A DNA stretch of 64,000 bases from Dryomyza anilis (lineage: Eukaryota > Arthropoda > Insecta > Diptera > Dryomyzidae). The translations under genes and the position numbers were made by a program. Location of the stretch: the NCBI GenBank assembly GCA_951804985.1, contig OX638133.1, positions 29,046,963 to 29,110,962 on the forward strand, read 5' to 3'. The notes under the pieces were generated by a model. It ran no database searches, had not been told where the DNA came from, and saw only the letters and a program-made list of their open reading frames with translations. Positions 36,201 to 49,646 of the stretch are shown here, piece by piece (position 1 is the stretch's first letter; each line of letters opens with the position of its first letter).

Positions 36201-39200
36201 GCGCGTATTTTTGGTTTGGATCTTTTAATTAATATTATTAATTATTTAATTAAACTAACAAAAAACATTATTATTTATTGGCTGTTCGGACACTATTACT
36301 CACGCGATGCACTATTACACTTTCGCAAAGTTTCGACACATAATGTTATCTACTCTAGAGAATTTGTGCTGTTTTCATCCAAATTATATATATTCCTTCA
36401 TATTTTACACAAAATATTATGAGGCAAATTTATTGTCTATTCGGACACTATTACTCACGCGATGCATTATTACACTTTATGAAAGATTCCACACAAAATG
36501 TTATATTAATCGACTTTTGACTAATGCAGCTACACTCGACAATTAGTGCTGTTGTATTTATCCATTGTAATGTTAGAATTATGGTGGATTTAACAACCTC
36601 TGCTTAGCATGACTACAATGTCTTGGTCAACATTGTTACTCTTACAGTATGCTTCCTATATATGTTCCTCCATATTTTCCACAAAATATGATGAGGCCTA
36701 TAATCTATAATCATAATCCTATAATCAAATGCCTATAATTTTAGTTTTTTTTTTTTTAAATTTAGTTATTTAAACCTTTCAAGGCGCCAATTAATCCATA
36801 TGAAGTACAATTTGGTGTCAGTTGGATTTATGTTGTCGTCATTAATTGCATTTTTCTACCATATTAGTAATCGTGAGGTTGTATCTATCAATATTATCCT
36901 TTCCGCACTAAATATGATGCAATTAAACGCATATAATCTAATTTTCTTTTTTTTTTCTTTTTATTATTTAATTCTTTAAACCCTTCAGGACTTCTATTAA
37001 TCCTTATGAAGTACATGTTGACTGTATTTCTTAAAAAATCCTTTTATTGTGTTTTCCCGAAAATGTTTTGGGCAAACCATAATTAAAAATATATATATAT
37101 ATATATATTAGTGGTCTTTTGTGACCTTATATCAATAACTATCGTATGTTGAATAATGAAAGACACGATTGTCAGGTTATATTAAAATATTATTATTTAT
37201 TAAAATAAATACACTATCCTTTTAAATTAAAAAGTTATTTAATTAAAACTAATACGCGAATATTAAAGTTTTTATTATTTAATGAAACGTTGTAGAAAGT
37301 ATCTATAAAAAAAAACTCCTTTTTTATTCCAAATGTCATTAGAAAATGTATCTACAAGGTTTATGACCTTTTTGTTGACTATTAACTCATACAGCTTTTG
37401 GTCAATCCTCTTTGATTAATTTCTAAAACAAAAAATAAATTAACTTTTTCTATCGGAAGTTTGATGTTGACTATTTCTTTATTAAGAAAAAGCTATATTT
37501 ATACCAAAAAATAATAAATATAAAATTTAAGTTGTCATCGTCTCGTAAATAAGTTCATCCTCTATAGAATTCAGAGGAAATATCTATAAAAAAAATCCTT
37601 TATTATTCAAAATGTCATTAGAAAATGTATATAAAAGGTTTATGACCTTTTGGTTGACTATTAACTCATACAGCTTTTGGTCAATCCTCTTTGATTAATT
37701 TCTAAAAAATAAATATATAAACTTTTTCGATCGGAAGTTTGATGTTGACTATTTCTTTATTAAGAAATTGTTATATTTATACCTAAAAATAATAAATATA
37801 AAATTTAAGTTGTCATCGGCTCGTAAATAAATTTATCCTCTATAGAATCCATTGGAAATATCTATAAAAAAAACTTCTTTTTTATTCCAAATATCATTAG
37901 AAAATGTATCTAAAATGTTTATGAATTTTTGCCTTTTTGTTGACTATTAACTCATACAGCTTTTGGTCAATCCTATTTAAATAATTTCTATAACAAAAAT
38001 AAATAAACTATTTCTTTATTAAGAAAAACTTATATTTATACCTAAAAATAATAAATATAAAATTTAAGTTGTCATCGTCTCGTAAATAAGTTTATCCTCT
38101 ATAGAATCCATTGGAAATATCTATAAAAAAAACTCCTTTTTTATTCCAAATGTCATTAGAAAATGTATCTAAAAGGTTTATGAATTTTTGCCTTTTTGTT
38201 GACTATTAACTCATACAGCTTTTGGTCAATCCTCTTTGATTAATTTCTAAAACAAAAAATAAATAAACTTTTTCGATCGGAAGTTTGATGTTGACTATTT
38301 CTTTATTAAGAAAAACTTATATTTATACCTAAAAATAATAAATATAAAATTTAAGTTGTCATCGTCTCGTAAATAAGTTTATCCTCTATAGAATCCATTG
38401 GAAATATCTATAAAAAAAACTCCTTTTTTATTCCAAATGTCATTAGAAAATGTATCTAAAAGGTTTATGAATTTTTTCCTTTTTGTTGACTATTAACTCA
38501 TACAGCTTTTGGTCAATCCTCTTTGATTAATTTCTAAAACAAAAAATAAATAAACTTTTTCGATCGGAAGTTTGATGTTTACTATTTCTTTATTAAGAAA
38601 AACTTATATTTATACCTAAAAATAATAAATATAAATTTAAGTTGTCATCGTCTCGTAAATAAGTTCATCCTCTATAAAATCCAGAGGATATATCTATAAA
38701 AAAAAACTCCTTTATTATTCCAAATGTCATTAGTAAATGTATATAAAAGGTTTATGAACTTTTGGTTGACTATTAACTCATACAGCTTTTGGTCAATCCT
38801 ATTTAAATAATTTCTATAACAAAAATAAATAAACTTTTTCGATCTGAGGCTTGATGTTGACTATTTCTTTATTAAGAAATTGTTATATTTATACCTAAAA
38901 ATAATAAATATAAAATTTAGGTTATCATCGTTTCGTAAGTAAGTTTATCCTCTATAGAATCCATAGGAAATATCTATAAAAAAAACTCCTGTTTATTCCA
39001 AATGTCATAAGAAAATGTATCTAAAAGGGTTATGAATTTTCGCCTTTTAGTTGACTATTAACTCATACAGCTTTTGGTCAATCCTATTAACTACCATTAC
39101 ACTTGTAAAAGTTGAGGCAAACGGAAGGCGGCTGCATTTAAAATAAATATATTTTGTGCGGCCGCTTTTCTTTTATTACTTCCTTTATGTCAATGCAAAA

Positions 39201-42200
39201 TCGAACATACTCGTTTGTTTCGCCTAAAATTAAAAATAAAATATTATCTTTTTTTATATTATTTTGAAAACTCAAAAGTTTTGTCCTCGTATTAATCTTC
39301 TTACTACGTTGTAGTTCCGTTCTATTTAAATAATTTCATTTCCTTCCACTGTATTCGAATTAGTATCACCGTTGAGGTTGAGTTAATTTTATGCTATCAA
39401 TTTTCATTCGACGATTTTGTTTTGTTATACTGAATGATGCAGTTGTAGACGTTTTCCTTCTCGTGCAAACCAACCATCAATAAAATACACACTTCTTTTG
39501 TGTAAGAAGATCAAATGTTAAAGTACCAGGACTTACTTGATGTCTGCTGGTTGGCGGCTCGCAATGTTATGAAATTAAACTTACCCCTTTAAAGACGGCA
39601 ATTCTTTCATCAGGCAAAGATTGTTGAAATTATATTTTTTCAATATTGGCTTTTTTCGAAGCATCAAAACACCAAAGTATTGCCATACTATGGAGCCGCC
39701 AGTTCCACGATTCAAGCTAATTTTTGCAATTTTTTTAACGGACGACCTCCTTTGCAGTAAGTCCTCGTAATGCACCGTATCGGCGTCTCTGTGGTTCCGA
39801 ATGTACCGCTCTTCGTCAAAGTCCGAATCCGACTCCTCTACAACAGCAACCGCTTCAGCACTTTCTTCAGAAATTCCATCAACTATTGATGGAATTGTAT
39901 GAAAGAAATTATCAATTCTTCTCATTTTTTATTTTTGTTTGTAATTATTAAATTTGTCATTTGTTTTTTGCTTACAGCTTTTTTTCAACTTTTAAAATTC
40001 ACTTCGTTTTCACACACACGTACGAATGAACTTCGCGGCACTTCGAAGATATTTTTTTCGCTTTTCGTAATAACCGTTCCTTCTAGAAATATTTTCTAGT
40101 TCGAAAAGACATGTTTAATAATCGGCTTAGCCGATTTTACAGCTTGGCCGCTTAGCCGCAGTGAAGCCGTACGTATCGGCGGCGGCGTAATTACAAAATT
40201 AGGTCGGCTTAGCCGCGCCGCCACCGCCGAGCCGAAAAGACTTGAAACTCTGCACCGATCGTCAATGTGTAATAAACAATGATTAAAGAATGTCGTTGAT
40301 TTATATGATTTGAAAAATAAAGAGTCAAAACAAGTAATAAGTAAAAGCGGGACAACTATATAAGTGTTTCAAACATGTGAACGTTAGAATAAAGTTAGTT
40401 GCAATGTAATGGAAAAATACATTTGAAGGTAACTCAATGTTAATGTGCATTACATATTATGCGTAAATAAAAAAAACATGCAGCTACAAGGTACAATACG
40501 ATGATTATAATGATTATATCCGAAATCCGAAATAAAATTGAAAATGAAAATAAATTAAAAGCCATTACTTGATTCTCGACGACAGTGTCGTTATCTCGTT
40601 ATAATACTCGTATGAAATCCTTTTTATTCAAAGAATTTTTTTCTTTTAAATATTTTCGTCTTTATCGTGCCGTTTACCAGCGTTGAATAAAAAACTTATT
40701 TGTCGAAAAAACACTAAATGGACAAAAATTAATATGTTTTATTTAAAGTATAAAATCACAGAAAAACTTACATGCATTCTGAAAAAATAAATAAAAATGT
40801 ATTTAAATTTTTGTACTACTGAAATAAAAAAAAAAAAATGTATTTAATAAAAAAAAAAATTACTACATTTTTATTACTCCATTACTATATATTTAATAAA
40901 ACAATTATGTAGGATATTTAATAAAACACTTTATAAAGTTATTAGAAAATATTCGACACATAACTTGGAATGTATATATATTTATGAATCCACAACCGTA
41001 CACTAAAAACGACAAAAGCAAAAGAAACGGAAATATTCCATATTTTTTTGCATATGGAATATTTAGGTTAAACAATTAACAAAGTTGTATTTGTTGTTAA
41101 CTAAAAAATATTAATATATTACTGCTTCAAATTTTAATTCTAAAAAATTAACATTCTTATTACTTATTACTCAGATATCGAAAATAATTCGACATATGTG
41201 TAGGTACAACGTTTTTATTAATTTCCACAAGTAGTAGTGCCTTTGCTAATAACGGACAACTATGTCCAAAACAGTATTGAACGATAGCTGCAAATCAGTG
41301 TCACGGCACCTCTTGTGGTTTTCCTACGTTGTCTTATACTAACTTGTAAATCTTGATTAGGTCCTCTAAATTATAACACTTATATTGAATTTTATTATTA
41401 CTTGACGTCTAACCAAACTTACTCCAGGTCGACTTTTCTGGAACTATGCTTCAACGTCCTTAAATAGGACATGAAATTTGGGGTTGGTCACGGTTTTGTC
41501 CTGATTTAAATCTTGATTTGATACTTCTAATGGTACCAATTCAATATTTATTGATTCAATCCAAGTGCAATTCACAATAGTAATTCGCAATTCCTAACAT
41601 TAATCTAACAATAATTACTGTAATAAAAATTAATGAACAGTAATCTCTAAAATAATATTGTACGATATGTTCATACTAAATCCTGCTCTGCGTAAAATGT
41701 CAATTGTATATTGATTCTGACCTGGGCTTTTATACAAAAATATAAAAGAAGTAAATGACATATAACACACGTATTGTTTGAATAATCAAAAACATTGTAA
41801 TAATATATAACTGCTTCGAGAGTAATTTTAATACGCTTTGAATTGTAGTTTAACGAAAATGTTGACGATTATTTTCACAAAACACAATGCAATTTTTATT
41901 CATCATCCCACCACACACTTTTTGATATTTGACACAAAACAGCTGATTTGGCGTTTACTTATTTAGTATTCTGTATAAGCTATCGCAAATAACAACAAAA
42001 TCAGCAGAATATCTGTAGAAAATTCTAAGTCAATCGCTAAAAATTTATCGCAAGGGTGGGTGTGTGCAAGTTTGTCTAAATTTGAAGACTACGTCAAATT
42101 GTCGGTAAAATCAGTCGGTATACAGTACGTTCTTTTTACTGTCAACTTTGTAAAATCTTGAAATTCAAACCGCTGCGTAATTTTGGTTATATTAAGGGCC

Positions 42201-45200
42201 TATTATGACTGGAGAAGCGCGTGTACTTGGCGACCAGATGAATGACGTTCAGGCGAATGATTTTTACGTTCGCATGTTTTGTTCGCTTTAGTTTACTTTT
42301 TTCTGGCGAATGGAAGCTGATATAGCTTTTTAACGTTCGGTTCGTCAAGTACATTCGCTTCGCCAGTCATGATAGCAATCATAGTAGTAATTGACATTAT
42401 CTTCACATTTGTTAAATAAAAGGCCTATTGCTAATATCGATAAAGCAGTGCTATGCTTTGTATGCACTGTTTTATCGATATTAGCAAAGTGATTTAGGAT
42501 GTGTCCGAATTCAACTAAATTTCGGACTATTCGAAATTTAACGGGTTAAAGTCCGCACACATTCTTAGTATTGCGCATGACCTAAGATTGCTTTAAAATT
42601 TGTAAAATTGAATAGTACACACTGCATTACCGACTTATATAATTTTTAAATTTAGACAAACTCGCACACAACACCTTGACTATGTTTTCAAATATTTTTT
42701 TTCTTATTATTATAAAACATTTTCCTGATATAAAATATTTTCTTATTATAAAATATTATCCTTTTTATAAATTTTCTTTCCTTATTATAAAATATTTTCC
42801 TTGTTATTGTTAAGGATGGCCACAATCGGGCCATCGAAAACACAACACGCAGCACATTAGAAATTGTATTAATGCAAATTGACATTTATATTTATTGACT
42901 CGAACATTAATATATATTTAAAACAATATAAAATAAAAATAAAAGAATAAAGTCATAACATTATTATAAAATATTTTCCTTGTTATTATAATATATTTTA
43001 CTTATTATTATTAAAATTTTCGTTATTCATTGTTTGTGTCGTCGCCACATGATTTTTATAATTACCCATGACGATTACCAGAGAATGTTCAACGTTGAAG
43101 TTTGTAATATATGTTGGTCGTGCCCTATTCTATTTTCTGATATGTTCCTATTAATGCAGGGTGACCAGCATTACTACCACAGGTCAAGAGGCGCGCTTAG
43201 TGTTTAATTCAAAACACAGCAGCTCTTAGGGGTTTTGGTTGCTTAGCTTATTTAAAAGCAGTAAGAGAAGAGAAAGCATTTGATGCTGATTTCATTCAGC
43301 TTTATTTGTAAATTTACATTGTCTTTTATACTTAAAATATGTTAAAACTAACAATATTTCGATTCCTTAAATTCCTATGTAACTATCGTTCTTTTGCCAT
43401 GCATTGCCTAATTTGTTATTGTTATTATATTTTGCGCGCAGCGCTGCTTATTAGTTGTTTCATATTTCTGTATTCGTGGCAAGTTCAATGCTCGCGCTTG
43501 ATTTTTATAATGATTTTTATAATTACACATGACGATTACCAGAGAATGTCCAACATTGAAGTTCCATTTTTATTAACCAAAATAATTTAAACAAGTCTTT
43601 CTTTTAAGACATACTTTTATTTAATGAAAATTTAATTTTAATATAATTTTTTTAATATTATGTTTTAATATTATGTTTAATATTTTTTTCCTATTTGTAG
43701 GGTGACCAGCATTTGTTGAAAAGTCGTTTCCTAATGTTTTCCACTGTTGAAATAACTACACTTTTATATTTACTTTTAAATTTTAATGTTACTTTTTATT
43801 TAACACTACCTCCACTTGAGGTTGATTAAACTACACTCTTTTAAATTGCAACGAAAGGTATTAACAATACCTTCGTTGAATTTAACTAAATTTTATTAAC
43901 TGACGACTAACTGTCTTAATAAAAATGTATTCATTTTTGAATAAATGCCGTAGTTGTTTTTATTGCATATTGCATCATTTTTTCTAAAAATTTAAATGTA
44001 GTAAAAACAAACAAATTTAGTTTATTGACATTTAAATGGATTTGTGTTTATTTTCTTTAGCTGATGCTAAATATATGTATGAATGTTTAAATATTTATGT
44101 GTCTCGAGCAAATCTTCTAATGTGGGAATAAGCGCCATGAACGCTCGATGTCTGTCGTGAATATAAATTATCCATTATCCGTTTAACAAATCACATTAAT
44201 TCTTATACGTTTTCAATTCCCATCGAGAACAACCTTTTTCCGTTAATATATGAAACACTAAATGTTTTAGTTTTTTATTTTTATTTTTCATTTCCATTTC
44301 TAACTCTCACTCTTCTCTCTCTTACAGCATATCGATCTGCACTCTCTGAACTTAATGTTAATTCAACTGGAACTGACATTAACCGCCTACGTGTCGCACA
44401 AATCGCGTCTGCTGGCACCGCCGCGCAAACTTATCGAAGAAATCGATACGTTGCCAGCGCCACCACCGCGCTGTCCCGCCGGCAAGTACAAGTTTCACAT
44501 ACGTGTGCGTGATGCCAAGGTGCAGCAGGAGCTGGTGGCGCACAGTGTCGCCAATGTTGCTGCGCATCGCGTTAAAGTTGGCGCCAGTCCGGCCATGAAG
44601 ACTGAGGGCAACAAAATGGTGCCACTGCTGCCGCCGACAAAACAGTTGGAGACTGCAAGTGAACGTATTCGAAAGCGCATAAATTGCTCGATTAATCCGA
44701 AGAGTAGTTGCGCCGTTGTTGTCGGCAACACTATCACCACAACAACAACAACTAAGTTGGCAACACTCAACAGCAACATCGCACGATCTCAGTCAGCGTC
44801 ACAAATGGTTTTAGGCGCCAAGACGACGAGCGCAGATGCTTTAACAGCATCGGCGACGACGTCAACTACCACCACAACCGCGACCAATGCTAAAATTGCC
44901 AAACTAGTGCAGAGCGGTAAACCCTATTTTTTGCTGACATCAACAGGCGCTGCTGGCGAGTCGGGCGGTCGCTTGACGCTTGTCTGCAAAGCAACAACGC
45001 CTGCTTCCACTACTGCCGCTAGCGCTAGCGCTACCGCTGCAACATCTACAACTACAACAGCAGCCGCATTTAAAACAGCAGATGTTGCAGCCACGAGCAG
45101 CAGCACTACCAAGAATACCGCGCTGATGACAGCGCTGGCGCAAAAAATCAAATCAACCGCAAACGCAATGCAAGTCGATGAGGATGAAGCTGTTGCGGCA

Positions 45201-48200
45201 AAGCAATCTGCAAATGATGACGACGACAACTGCTCTGAACTCGATCCGCTCTACAATATGACCGACATATTGCAGCGTCGCAAAGAGCAGCGTCTCTCCT
45301 GTCTGCAGCTGATGTCGCGCGTCAACAAACGTCGTACCGAGGGTGTGCCCATCTATGGCGCTGATTGTCGCGCCACCATTGCGCAGTGCAACGACGCCAA
45401 CCGTCTGCTGCAGTACTCGAGCTGGCAGACACGCGGCTACACCAACTGTCGCATGGCACAGCAGCGCAGCGACAACTGGACGCTCGGTCAACTGCTGCTG
45501 TCGTACGAGCGACGTTGCGTCGAACTGCGCAGCATGTTTGCCAACTATGTCATCTATGTGCCGTCGGTGTGTGCGCCGCGTATGCGCTGCTATGTGCAGC
45601 AACAGCAAACGCTCAGCAGCATAACGCGCGAACGTCACATGGAGCGGACAATAACGCGTGAAATGTCACCACGTCTTGAGCTGCTGCATCCGATCATCAG
45701 CGCACAGACAACGCAGTTTCCCGATCCACGTCTTATACAGTACGATTGCGGCAAATTGCAGACGCTCGACCGGCTATTGCGCCAGCTAAAGTCCGGACAA
45801 CATCGCGTGCTAATCTTTACACAAATGACCAAGATGCTCGATGTGCTGGAGGCATTTCTCAATCATCACGGCCATATTTATTTGCGTCTCGATGGTTCGA
45901 CGCGCGTCGAACAGCGTCAGGTGCTGATGGAGCGTTTCAATGGCGACAAACGCATCTTTTGCTTTATACTCTCGACGCGCTCCGGCGGCGTTGGCATTAA
46001 TTTAACCGGCGCCGACACTGTTGTCTTCTATGACTCTGACTGGAATCCGACAATGGATGCGCAGGCGCAGGATCGTTGTCATCGTATTGGTCAAACACGC
46101 GACGTGCATATCTATCGACTGGTGTCGGAGAAGACGATCGAGGTGAATATTTTGCAGAAGGCCAACCAGAAACGCATGCTCAGCGACATGGCCATCGAGG
46201 GTGGCAATTTTACGACGTCCTTCTTCAAGAGTTCCACCATCAAGGATCTGTTTAATGTGGAGCAGCAGGAGCGCGGTTTGGAGAGCAATGGTAGTAACAA
46301 CAAAGTTGAGAAGCCTACTGTTGTAGCCTCCTTGCCGCCACCGGTGCTCACTGAGGTCGAAACTGAGAAACAGTCGTTGCGCGCCTTTGAGAGCGCACTT
46401 GCTGCCGCCGAGGACGAGCAGGATGTGCAGGCGACCAAGATTGCCAAGGCAGAGGTGGCCGCCGATTTGGCAGAGTTTGACGAAAATATTCCCATTGAAG
46501 ATGCAACGACGATGGGGGTAGCGGCGACGACGACAGATGCAACGACGGCGACAACGGCTGCAGGCACAGAGTTGAGTCGTGCCGATCTGGAGGTGCAGAA
46601 TCTGGTGAAACAGGTAAGCGAAACACATTTCTCTTTTACTTTAAATATGTTTTTTAAATTTAGTGACATTTGTTGACCTCTTGTGAATATATTTAGCAAT
46701 ACATTCACATCTTCAAATGCCCAGATTAAACGCAGTCATTCAGACATAGTTCACGCAGTACTTCTTGCTGGATTATATCACTCAATGGCTCACAAAATCA
46801 ATTTAATTTATATGAATAATATATCCGGCACTGGGCATCAGCGTTTGTGCCATTTATTGTGTGGCTCTGCAAGGTGTCCGGTGCCTATATGAATTGCGCA
46901 AGCAATCGTCGTTCAGACATAGTTGCAGCGATTAACCCACGCTCGATTATATCACTCAACGGCGGACATGTTTATTGTTCGACTGGAGCCTTTAGATATA
47001 TTAGACCCAAAAAAATAATGCGAGAAGAACAGACGTACGATATGTTTGGATCTCTGGCCAACATACGACAGTCAAAGAAACTTATTGGAATGTTAAAACT
47101 CAAAAGGTTCAATGAAAGCATTAAGCGATCCTTGATAGGATTCATAGTTTTATTGTATTTTTTATAATTAATTTTTTAATATTATAAATAACAATGATTC
47201 CTTTTAAATAATAAGTAATAATAAACTCTACATATTGCAGCTCTCGCCCATCGAACGCTATGCCATGCGCTTCGTCGAGGAAACAGGCGCCGCCTGGACG
47301 GCCGAACAATTGCGTGCCGCCGAGGAGGAACTCGAGGCGCAAAAACGCGAATGGGAGGCCAATCGACAGGCGGCACTCCTCAAGGAGGAGGAGATGCTGA
47401 AGCAGGAGTCGGTCGCTGATGAAATGATGACCTACAGTCGCAAGGACGCCAATAATCAGGTTAATAATCAAGCACATACACAAAATAGAACAAAACAATT
47501 GCATAATTCTAAGAAAACAACACTAAATAACAAAAACAAAAAACTAACTAACAATATTAATAGAAATAATAAGAGAAATAGGAAGCGTAATGCGACAGCA
47601 GCCGCCATAGCCGCAAACAAATTGCGTACGGAAGCGGCGCGTGCGGCAGCAGCTGCCGCAGCGACTGCCAGACAAGCAACAAACAGACAAAATTTAAGAC
47701 TTGACAAAAATAATAAGGGTGGCTTTAAGCATAATAATATTAAGTTAACAACAAACACGACGACGACGATGACGAAAAGGAATAAGCAGTCAAATTCGGC
47801 GGCGGCTGCTGCTGCTAGTATTAGTAAAAATGGGCGGCTGGTTAGTGCGAACGCTAGAAATGCCTCGAAGAAAACGACGCCTACTAAAAGAACAACGCCA
47901 AATAAAGCGACAAAAACCATTAGAAAGACAACGCGTACTTCACTGGCTGCAGCGACGGCGGCGACAACGACTACGACAACAACGTCAGAAGCATCCGAGG
48001 CTTCGTCAGACAACAGCGATGCACAACTGACGCCACCAAAGAAAAATAATAGTCGTGCTGGCGCCGGCGGCAATACAGCGTCTCGCAACACCTCGACAGG
48101 CGTCAGAAATCAAAAGCTCTTGAGTATTTCGAAAAAGCGACGAAAAATGCTGCGCAGTCATGATGCCAAACGCAGAAGATTGGGCAGCGGCAGTCCAACA

Positions 48201-49646
48201 AAACGGCAAACGGTGTCGCAATCAAGAGCGCCGGCGCGTGTTTTGAGAAACAGTCCAAAGAAGGTGACAAATTTGAAAGAGGTAGCAACAAGTGAAGATG
48301 AGGAGGAGGAGGAGGATGATGATGAGGAGAATGAAGAGGAGGAGGTTGAAGATGAGCCGGAAGATTATGAGCATTATGAGGTACAAAATGAGGATGGAGA
48401 GTTGGAAGATTGTGAGCAGGAAGATTTGATAGGCTATACAGAGGAGGATGATGAAGAAGTTGAAGAGGAGGAGGAAGAAGAAGAGGCGACAGAGAGTCAG
48501 CCGGACGTTCTAACGGAAGATGAGCTGTTGGAGCAAGAAATGCAAAGTGAAATTGAAGCAGATGAAGTAGAGGATGAGGAAGAATATGTAGGTGATAATG
48601 ATGAAGCAGAAGCATATGAAGAAAATGAAGAAGATGCGGAAGAAGCTGCTGATGAAACGCTTGATGAAGATGTTGAAGAAACCATCGAAGATGAAGAAGA
48701 GGCGGAGGACGATGAGAACTTGATCACCTACCACCACCATGACAACTCCAACTCTGACAACGAGGTGTTGCAAACAAAACGCCACAATAACAGCAGGCGA
48801 CACTATGTGCGACACAACAGAAGATCTAACGCCGGCGCCGCCACTGCAGCCTATGAGCCGGCTGATCCATTGGCAACGCCAAACTGCGCCGACGAACATA
48901 CGCGCAATAATTCCAACAGCATCGATACCTGGGATGCGCATAATCAGGACACCACAACAACAAATTCCACCTACTACAATGTCTCCGAGGAATCCGACTC
49001 GGATGAGCACGAGACATTAGCGCAGCTTAATGCAACGCTTAAGAAAGGGGCGCCGTCTATTTCGCTGGGCAAAGCAATGCCTGGCAGCACAACGACGACG
49101 CCACAAAACAATCAAATCGATGTTAATAGTCCGCGAACGCGTTCACGTGGTTCGGTCAAAATTAATCTCTGGACTTTGGATGTGAGTCCGGTGTTACCAG
49201 GAGTGCGGCCACATGTGACAAAGAGCGCCAAAAAGGAGGCAACGCCGTCTGATAAAAGCAAAAAGTTGCCAGCTGCATTTGCAGCCGCTTCGCGTGTAAA
49301 AGATGACGAGAAACTGTTTAAAAAACGTTTGGATGCTTGCTCAACACCGCTGCGTGCAGCACACTCCGCCGCGACAAAAACAACACCTATTGCGTTGGTG
49401 AAAACGCCGGTGCAACTGCCGCGACGCAGTGTAAAACGTTTGGCGAGTAACGCGTCACCAGCTGCTCTAAGTGAGACGCAAAAACGCAGCAATCTGCTGC
49501 AGCGTTGGCTGCTGACGACGCCTAAAACAACAACTCCCAAAACAACGACAGCGTTATCGTCATCGTCAGTTGTGGCTGGCAGCAGCAGCGAGGCAGAGAC
49601 ATCTCAGACGACGAAGCAAATGCTAGCGGCAAATGGACCGTCATGA
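12824..49646 (+). CDS. dom: Domino short isoform (DOM-B type)
   Basis: This form shares exons 1-12 with the long form, then reads through the exon-13 donor at 47459/47460 without a stop to TGA at 49644, giving about 3014 aa. The unique tail of about 728 residues holds Lys/Asn-rich and poly-Ala stretches, a very acidic Glu/Asp block (48289-48720) and a conserved-looking [15 protein letters not shown] segment. In Drosophila the two dom isoforms also diverge after SRKD-SNQ, so the same architecture is expected. Poly(A) is probably near 49841. Isoform use is inferred from the open frame and family knowledge. Confidence 0.85.

Larger units (their letters stand above)
30603..44327 (+). other. Remainder of giant dom intron 11
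   Basis: About 13.7 kb, mostly repeats: three tandem arrays (31161-32115, 34369-35265, 37290-39092), direct duplications at 36276-36560, a hAT fragment at 39585-40242, and inverted-repeat elements at 42200-42375 and 42428-42488. No coding exon is supported between 30440 and 44328, because the protein joins EYDPFV to HIDLHSLNL without a gap. Confidence 0.6.

Noticed and set aside
44355..44363. Met at 44355 as a start of an independent helicase gene
   Set aside because: The exon begins at the acceptor before 44328 and joins in frame to the Snf2 N lobe in upstream exons.
47468..48091. Long minus-strand ORF opposite the DOM-B tail
   Set aside because: It mirrors low-complexity Ala, Lys and Glu codons on the coding strand and has no recognisable domain.
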